A stretch of 26,312 nt of DNA, taken from positions 109,914 through 136,225 of the forward strand of contig BMAT01014014.1 in NCBI GenBank assembly GCA_019649035.1, written 5' to 3'. A program made the translations under genes and the position numbers. Each line of letters opens with the position of its first letter. Within the stretch, counting starts at the first letter, position 1. Below, piece after piece: positions 9,301-18,300 of this stretch. The notes under the pieces were generated by a model that saw nothing but the letters and a program-made list of their open reading frames with translations, made no database searches and was not told the origin of the DNA. Source of the DNA: Elysia marginata (taxonomy: Eukaryota > Mollusca > Gastropoda > Plakobranchidae).

Positions 9301-12300
9301 CCAGACTGGTGGGATACTGCTCGAAGCTGGTACGAAGTCTTTCATGAATTTCAGACAACCATAATATATGCTAGATACTTAGTCACTAAGATTTTTTCTT
9401 TTTAGATAAAATTCTTTGAGTAATATAAAATTGTACATGACAACCATTTTTGTGCCTTCAATATTAATTACCTTGACATATATTTTAAAAAGGCTAGACT
9501 GGTGTTGTTTAAGTGGATGATGATGATGATGAGGCGATGAAGGGGTTGTGGTGATGGTGGTAGTAATGAAGAGGATGATGATGATGATGATGAGGCGATG
9601 AAGGGGGTGATGGTGGTGATGACGCGGATGATGGTGAAGGGGATGACGAGACGATGATGGTGGTGGTAAGGATGATAATGAGGATGTTGATGAAGACGCG
9701 CATGGTGGTGGTGTTGATGAGGAAGAGAAACAGCTAAATTAGAAGATATAAAAAGAGTGGAATGGGTTTACGACCTTGGCATTCTGAGTTAATTGAAAAT
9801 GTTCAGAGTGAAAAGGTTGTCTATAAATTTCTATCGCAAAAAATTAATCCAGTTTTCCTTATTCGCACAAAAATTAGAACTAATGTCTTATGTGCGATTG
9901 ATCTTTGTGATGCTAAAAGCACAATGATCTATGAGAAATAGAAATAAATGTTGCAGCCTAGTCAGTCTTCAAGTCAAGTTAACTGGGACTTACGACCTTG
10001 TCATTTCAGACCCGCGTTGTGTCTTTTTTTTCATCATATAAACAGCCATAGATTCAAGAAAACAAAAAAGATAATGAGCTCAATGCGTCAAAATTCGGAT
10101 TTCATCTGTCGGCAGTTATCTGGGAATGCTACACGCTAATATAGACAGTTAGGGTTACTGAATGAGGATCTGAGCTATTAGCCCTGGCCTTGCCTTGTAG
10201 ATGTTCAATCACCGAAGTGTTCAAAAGATCTCGGTGGTGCGTGATGGTCGTTAGACATGAGACGCATGCCATGTTTCATAAAAAAAATCCTCTTTCTTGC
10301 CCGTCTTCTTGCACGTCTTATTGTCTAGCGACTTTGAAAGAATCGCGTTGCTATTGTATACTTTTCACATGAGCGCGACACTATGTGAAAGCAAGCGAGA
10401 AAACAGCAGATTAAACGAGTGTGCCCATACTTATACGAGCAATGCTCAAGGACATTTAGAGGCACTTGCTCTTTCTAATAGCTGCTCTAAAAAGTAAACT
10501 AATGAAAAAGCCGATTGGGTGATAGATGTTGTAAAAAGTAAACTGATTGAATAGCCGACTGAGTAATCATTTCATATAAAGCAGTGATTTTAACAAACAA
10601 TTTAGTTTTTCAACCTCGCCGTTATTTTCGCTGTCTCCAATCCCCTCACCTACCAAATCGTCTAACTCACTCGCTCCAGGCTCACAGTTGTGTGGAGAAG
10701 GCTGGCATAATAGGACTGGTCAAGCTGCGACATTTGGACGTGGACGACAAGTTCGCCCTGAGGGGCTCCGTTCTGGAGGAGGCCATCCAGGTAAGGGCAC
10801 CTGTATGTCAGTCAGCTCTCCATCTACCTGTCTGGCTGGTCAATAGCTGAATCCATGTAGGCAAGAGAGGAAATAACGGAGTAGAGATTGGAATAAACGC
10901 TTTGGAACCTGCGACATGCTGCGATAAAATTATTGTCTTATGTCCTTTCACAGTTTGAAAGTTGTGAATTGCTGACATACCATCGAACATCAATAAATTC
11001 ACCTATTAATTTTACTTACTGACGTACGGCATTCCGCTAGCGGGGTCATCCAGTCTTGCAGCTTCGGCATTTTTTTTTTCTTATCGCTGTATGAGGACTA
11101 TCCACCTTGGCCGATTCTCGACGGTGACGCGTAGTGTATTCAAGCCTTTCTGTGATCTTATTTTCAATTTCGTGGCGGAGACCTTTTTTAGATTGCAATG
11201 CACAGTAATCTTTATTAAATTAGTCTTTTAACAGAGAGGCTTGGGAATCCCTGATCGTTGATGTCCGCGCCAGACCTGACACCTGAAGAATGTTGTCTTT
11301 TAATGGAACTAGTACCTTAGATCTCTATCGCATGAAACTTTGAATTATATAAAAACTCAAAGCCTATTTAAGCATGTTTAGGTTGTTTATTTTATTTGTG
11401 CTCTTTTATAAACGATTAGAAAATTTCAATTTCTTTTTTTGTTCATTCTTTTTGTTAAATATTGTCAAGCTGTTTCTCTTTCATTTGTCACCCACAGGCA
11501 GACAAAAAGCAAGGACTTGTTCCCTTTTTCGTAAGTATTACATTATTCTGCTTATTGTTCTACAGTAATGCTATTAAAGCAATCAATCGTCCTAAAGTTA
11601 GCCTACTTTTGACTAGTGCTGTAACTTTTAGATTAATACATTTTTTTTAATATAGTCAAGCTTTAAATAAGTTCTATTATATTTCTGGCAAGGGGTGGCT
11701 GTCTCTTACAGTTGTAACATTATTAAGTTAAAACAAATCAATACTCGTAGAATAGCCTGTCATGTTGGCCAGCAAGTATGTTATTTACCTTTTCACTGAC
11801 CTGGATGTAGCCAAATAATGACGTCTTATGCACCGAGTACATTATGAATAGCGTCCAAGGTGATTGAGTCGAATGTGGCAGTTTTAACCTCGAAATTCGC
11901 TGCTGTTTAGCAAAAGACATTTATGTAAGCTTTCAATATCACAAATTTCTTCTTACTTTGCTCACATCTATACAAGCATTGCTGAAGTCATTTCTTTCCA
12001 GACATTGAAAGTTAACTGATGCAGTCCCTTTTACATTCAGGAACTTATTTAACACAAATTGCTTCAAAGAAGTTTTTTTTTCCGCACCATTTCATCGCCG
12101 ACTTTAGAAACACTAACATATGGAACATTTACATAACAAAACAGAAATGTAACGTTATAATTGAATATTGCTTGACAACCAGTAAATTTCCATAGTGGAA
12201 AGATTTGGGGCCAAAATTGATGAAATTATTTCAATAAACAAGGAAAATAAGGCTCTAGAGCCAAGAATCTTCAGTTACGACTCGTAAATCGTAACGGTGC

Positions 12301-15300
12301 TTCAAATAATGCCTAAGTCTGACATAGCGAAAAAATGAACAGTGCCGGTTTTTTACGCTAAGCTCTTCTTTATGCCACCTTTGATAATAACATTTAAAAA
12401 AAGAAAAAAAGTGCTGGGCCATTTTTTTAGCAATAAAAATCTATATCTTGGGTAAAAGCTTTTCTTTTGTTTCTATAAATTACAATAATTTGATTTTTTT
12501 CAAGAGGCCTAAAATTTAGTTAGGCAACATTGGAAGCCCCATGACGAAGTGTAGTTTTACACTCGCAAGACCAGGTTGTTAATATTTTTTTCCCAACACA
12601 GGTGTGCGCTACGCTGGGTACGACTGGAGTTTGCTCTTTCGACAATATTGATGAGCTAGGGAGGGTCGCATCGCGGGAGGGACTCTATCTTCATGTTGAT
12701 GCCGCCTATGCTGGCAATGCTCTCATCTGCCCGGAATTCTCACATCTCATCCAGGGAATCGAGGTAAGGTATTACTACTTTTTGTTTTCAGGCGAAACGT
12801 TTCCATGTTCTTCATTTTGTCTCTTTTTGTCAATATGAATTCAAGTTGGGTGATCGTCATCTTTATTTTACTTATTTTGCATTTTTATCAATCACCCGTG
12901 CATCCATTGGATCCTTGTTCTTATATCGATGTACCCCAGGAGTTTAGCATTTGCTTCCATTTTGATTACCTATTTCTTATTTATATTCTCATCAGTCTGC
13001 TCGGAGTACTTACATATTACTATGTTTAAAATATTTTACAATTTGAAAATTAATTGGTAACACAATTTTTCGTGATATTTGGTGATAGTCAAATATTTAT
13101 GTGCGAGGCTCTTTCAACTACATATTTTAAATAACAAAACGTTTTTTCATGACTCTACTTGACCTAGTTTTTTTATTTTATTTATATATGATTTTTTATG
13201 AAATTAGTTCACTTTAGTATTAAATCTAACGACGAGTTAATATGTCACAAAAACTGATCAAGCAGGACAATAATGGTTTTTTTCTTCTTTTAACAGAACG
13301 TAAACTCTCTGGCTTTTAATCCCAACAAATGGCTTCAAGTGAACTTTGATTGCACACTTATGTGGTAAGAGAATCTGTTGGTTTTATTTTATGTTTATTC
13401 ATTATAAGTTTGTTGCTGCGAAAAATTGTCCCTTCAAGTTTAGATTATTGAACAAAAGGTTATGACTTTTTTCCTTTTTAAGGAGACTCCAAGTTGCAGG
13501 TATTAAGGAGTGCATTTGGGGCGACCTGCATTTTGTGTTTCATCTTGTTTCGCATTCTCTTTTGCTACCAATCACTTATATATACGTATAGTTATCATAG
13601 CCTGCATCGTTTTTTTAGTTAATCTCTGTAGAAAGAATTAAATAAGTCATTTTTTCTTTTAATTGGCTTATTTATAATTTCATAAAGCTTTATAAGAGTA
13701 GCATAACACAATAATGGTGTTTATTGAAAGCTTTTACCTTGAAACAAATATAACAATTCAAAAAAAAGACGGGTATTGAAATCGCTCGTTGTCAAACAGC
13801 TTGTTAAACATGGTGTGTTTTCTAAATTCTCTTTTTGTAAGCTGATTAGCTCACTCTCACTGTCTGACTCCATAGTTATAATGAGATGTAAGTCTTGCAC
13901 AATTATTTCGAGCTCAACAAAAACCGAATTTTCTTCACACCAAATCTGTGATTTGCAGAACCATTATTCTTTTTATACATATATTTTTCCTAGGGTAAAT
14001 AGTTCACAAGATTTGACGTCTGCTCTGAACGTAGACCCGCTCTATCTGCAACACAAACATGAAGACCAAGCTATCGACTTCCGGGTAAGATCAGAGTTAA
14101 GATGGGTTTAAACCTTGGCCGACTTTGAGTACGTGTCTGAAATGGCATGCTAAATCGGACTGGATCTAAATGTAGTAAACCCAAACGTCCAGCGCTAGTT
14201 TCGATCTAGATCCTACATCACATCTAAGTGTGGCCTAAACTTGGAATCTTTTTGTTTTTCGTACCGTTGAAAGGCTTCAAAAGTGGCCGAAATCAGAAAA
14301 GAAATTGTCTTCCTAATTCCACCATTGATATGGTGGAATCTGATTTTGGGTTCTAAAATCAGTTATGAAACGGTATCTTTATCTAGTTTTTCACGTTGCT
14401 TTTGTCTTTGTAATAGTTTCAATTATCTGTTAAGCGGTTGTTCAGTGGTGGTATTTCTACTTAATTGTACATCTTTTCGTTTAGATACACCCCTTTTCTT
14501 TTTCACTATTTTCATTAACATTAATATCCTGTTCTCGATTTTTGGACATTATAAAAGGCATGACAGCAAAACTTCTCTTTATTTCTCTAATATGTAAGGT
14601 TAAATTAAAATAGACTCAATTGACTAGAGCAAAACCCCTGTAATCAAATAAAACTAGTCCATGGTGGGCAGGAGCAGACTTTTTGACTATTGCCTAAGAT
14701 GAAAAAAAACATTCAAGTAAATATTCATATTATTTCCGGGACTTTCTGCAGCATTGGGGTGTTCCGCTGAGTCGCAGATTCCGTGCATTAAAGTTATGGT
14801 TTGTCATGAGGACCTACGGTATTGAGGGTCTTCGAGCCAGGATACGTGAGGTAGGTTCATCCCTAAGTTACTCTTATTGCCAAACAGTGTTTTACCAATA
14901 GAGAACAAGAATAATGAAACAGCTTGTGTTTCGAGTATATTGACTTATGGCAAAAAAGAAATTACTTTTGAACCTAAAAAGGCCGATATGCTTGTAATAA
15001 TATTTATGATAATTTATGGCCACAATTAGCCTAGATTTTTGAGAATAATATATAATAAAATTTAAAAACAGAAACTTTGAATTTGACTTCTTCATTTTAA
15101 AAAGTAGCCACACTTAACTGATTCTTGTAACTAGGTTAAGGGCATTCCGTAACCAAATTTTTAGGTCAAGTGTATGAATGATATTTAACTCGATCGGACA
15201 GACGTAGTTCGTTACTTCAATGTCGTGCTTCGGAACTAATGTCAGCAAATAAATAACACCCTTCCCCCTCACCCACTTATTTAAGGCGAACTAGGTTTGA

Positions 15301-18300
15301 AAATTAATGTAAACAACAACCTAGTTCTAAAACATAGCACTCTTTAGCATTTAAGCACTTTAATCGGCAATATTTTACGTAAAACATGCACGTTAAGGGT
15401 AAAGTTGTTTTTTTTTTGCTAGTAAATAATTATATTAAACGTTTGTTTCTCTGTCCGTCTCTCTGTCTCTGTCTCTCTGTCTCTCTCTCTGTTTGTGTGT
15501 GTGTGTGTGTGTGTCTCTCTGGCTGTCTTTCTTTCTCTCACTTCTTTGCAACACTGTGCTCTAACATCTCCACTTTATTTTACTTTGCCTTCCAGCATTG
15601 TCGTCTTGCCAAAATCTTCAAAGCGAACGTTTTGTCCGACGACCGTTTTGAAGTGGTCGGTGACGTCACCATGGGTTTGGTCTGCTTCAGACTTCAGGTA
15701 GGTTGACAAGTGTTAATCACTCTTGTTTAGCTCAGCATATTTTTTTCTATTATCTAGAATGCAAAAACCGGCACTTAATGTTATTTCCGTAAGACTAAAA
15801 CAACGACATAATAGCTAAACAATACGAAATTTTTACAGTCAAGCTCATACAATTCAAATCTGTGTAATTAGAACTGTTTTTTTATATAACAATTTTGTTC
15901 CTGTTTTATATGCATGTTAGTAACGAGAATATAGATTTTTACGTAATTCAAGCTCAAAGTTTGTTTTTGTAGGCTTTAAAACTAATGAGAACAGGACCGT
16001 AACAATGAAATGGTAGAAGGTGTATTAACTTTGTTTACTTTCTTTGTCTTCCAAAGGGCGTTAACTCTCAAACACAAAAGCTTCACAAGATTATCAACGA
16101 GAGCAGACGACTTCACGTCGTGCCCGCCATGTTGAACGAGAAATACGTTATCAGGTGAGATCTTCATTCAGATCCCGTCATTCCACGTCGGTCCCGCCTC
16201 GCCAGGAATATGTCGCCAAAGTATACACAGATATAAATGACTTTGCTACCTGACTGATCATAGCCCTTTGCGTATCAGACCTCCAAAAATGTCGCCCTGG
16301 GAAACTCTCGTATCGTCTGTAAAAGTTGTGTCATTAAGTTTTAAAAAAAGTGGAAAACCTTACTTGCTTTTCTTTTTGGAGTTTCCATCCTTTATAAAAT
16401 CGCATTAAAACAGTTTTCATTATGTAAAACGAAACTGTTCGGCAGAAAAATCCTGTAGCAAGTAGGAAGTTTTATGATCCATCAGAGACTAAATTTCCCC
16501 TCACATAAGCGGTTAATTTTTTCAGGGGTATACAGTTCACAAAAACATTACATGGAATGCTCCAAAACAACTGAAGTAAAATAAGGTACAAGTCTATTTC
16601 AAGATAAACAATAGCAGACCTTAAAGCCTACTTATGAAACGCTGGGTTTCCATTTGCTACGACATGTAATATTTTTAAACCGAGACGTCGTTGTTTTAAA
16701 CATTCGTGAATGCATTAAACGTATTAATTTAGTCAAGTATTTCTACAAAATTAATGCTAAAGAAGCAGAGAGCCAAATTTCCTATCTTGCTTTCTTGTGA
16801 AACCAACATTATTATTTTATTAATACTTAAAGACACGCATTGGCAAGTTCATTTTCTTTTTGCTTAAAAGCTAAGATGAAGTTATACAAGTATTTCCAAT
16901 GCCTAAGAGTTTAAGAATACAAAAACAGTAAATGGTTTAATTTCCGACTACTTTTTTGTTATTGTTGTTTTTTTTTAATTACAGATTTGCTCTCTGCACG
17001 GAGCATGCTAAAGAAGCAGACGTTGACTTCGCCTGGAAAATGATCACCTGTCTCGCGACTCAGCTCTTGTCCCCTCCCCTACGCCGAGATAGTAACAAAG
17101 ACAGTGACGATAAAATGGATTTCCGACCTAGAATCAGTGAGTCTTTGTTTTGGTCATAGTGAAAATCAAAAGTTATTTTATTTCTTTTCTCGTTTATATC
17201 TATGTCATTAAATTCAGATGTTGTTTTCGTTTTTTTTCTTTCTTTTTTTTCAACTGTCCAAATAATAAGAATGTGTTTGTCCATAATAAATGTTTATATA
17301 TCTGTTCCTCCATAAGAAATGTTAATATAGAGAAATATTTTTTCTACTCCTCGGGTTTTGAGGTAACAAAGTTTGTATTCCCTATTTTGGCGTACAACCA
17401 GCTATCTTAAACTTTCTATATTACGTTTGAAGCTTTACACTCTAAAAAATAAACAAGAACACAACACCACCATTAAAAAACCAACCATTTGCAATGACAA
17501 CAGTATATGATTTAAAACCGTGTTTAAGTCGCCGTGAAGTGCCAGCCTAGTCAAATTTTCTAAGCTTACTAAATAGACGTTTCAATAATGTACCAATCGA
17601 TTTTGACTCTTGCAGTATCGGAGGACAAATCCACGTTGGAGATGGAGGATGACATTGTGTTTGATCACCAGAGAGATGAGCTACAGAGAATGCAGGTACG
17701 TGCCTCACACACTACACGATTGATCACGTGGTGACTCACCGAACAAAAAAAGACCAGCATGTTTACTGTTTCCGGGTCACTCAAGGACTACAAAATTTTG
17801 TTTCACCTCTAGACGCGACCCTGTTTCAAAGTTTCCCTGTTCCCGTGATATATTTGATCACTAATCCATCAAAGGTCATTTAAAAGCTAGGTCGTGCTAT
17901 AAAATTTTAATTAAAATATGATTATTTCGCTCTATTTAAGCCTTAAGGACGGCTCTGTGGCCTAGCGGTAAAACACTCGCTTAGAGATTGGGAGGTGCTT
18001 GGTTCGATCCCGGGCCGAGTCAAACCAAGGACTTCAAAATTGGTATAAGCAGCTGATCCGCCTAGGGTCTGGCATTATGGATTTAGTGCTAAGTCTGGTC
18101 GGTCCGGTGTCAGAAAAATGTGACTGGGTGTGGTGTATGCAAGCGCTCCCTGCATCATAGTGTGGCAGCACGCTTTCAATTGTTCCAAGCGATGTCTCTG
18201 ATATAACCTTGCAGTTGAAAAAAGACGTTAAAATTTAAACAACCAAGCTCTTAAGCCTTAAGGCAAAGGAGCATCATTGTAGCTCCATGCCTCCCTCGAA

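Larger units (their letters stand above)
9330..10679. other. Intron 4
   Basis: 1350 bp, phase 0, the longest intron. It holds a GAT array and a short 44-bp period tandem repeat; the rest (about 9725-10485) shows nothing recognisable. Confidence 0.85.

Noticed and set aside
9509..9703. His/Ser/Pro-rich minus-strand protein
   Set aside because: Translation of the GAT/GGT array within intron 4.
15659..15670. CRE regulatory palindrome GGTGACGTCACC in exon 11
   Set aside because: All bases are explained by codons of a conserved coding exon; likely coincidence.
17949..18020. Functional tRNA gene
   Set aside because: A and B boxes are present, but the acceptor stem is imperfect, the anticodon arm is not convincing, and the segment is the head of a 302-bp SINE bounded by target-site duplications.
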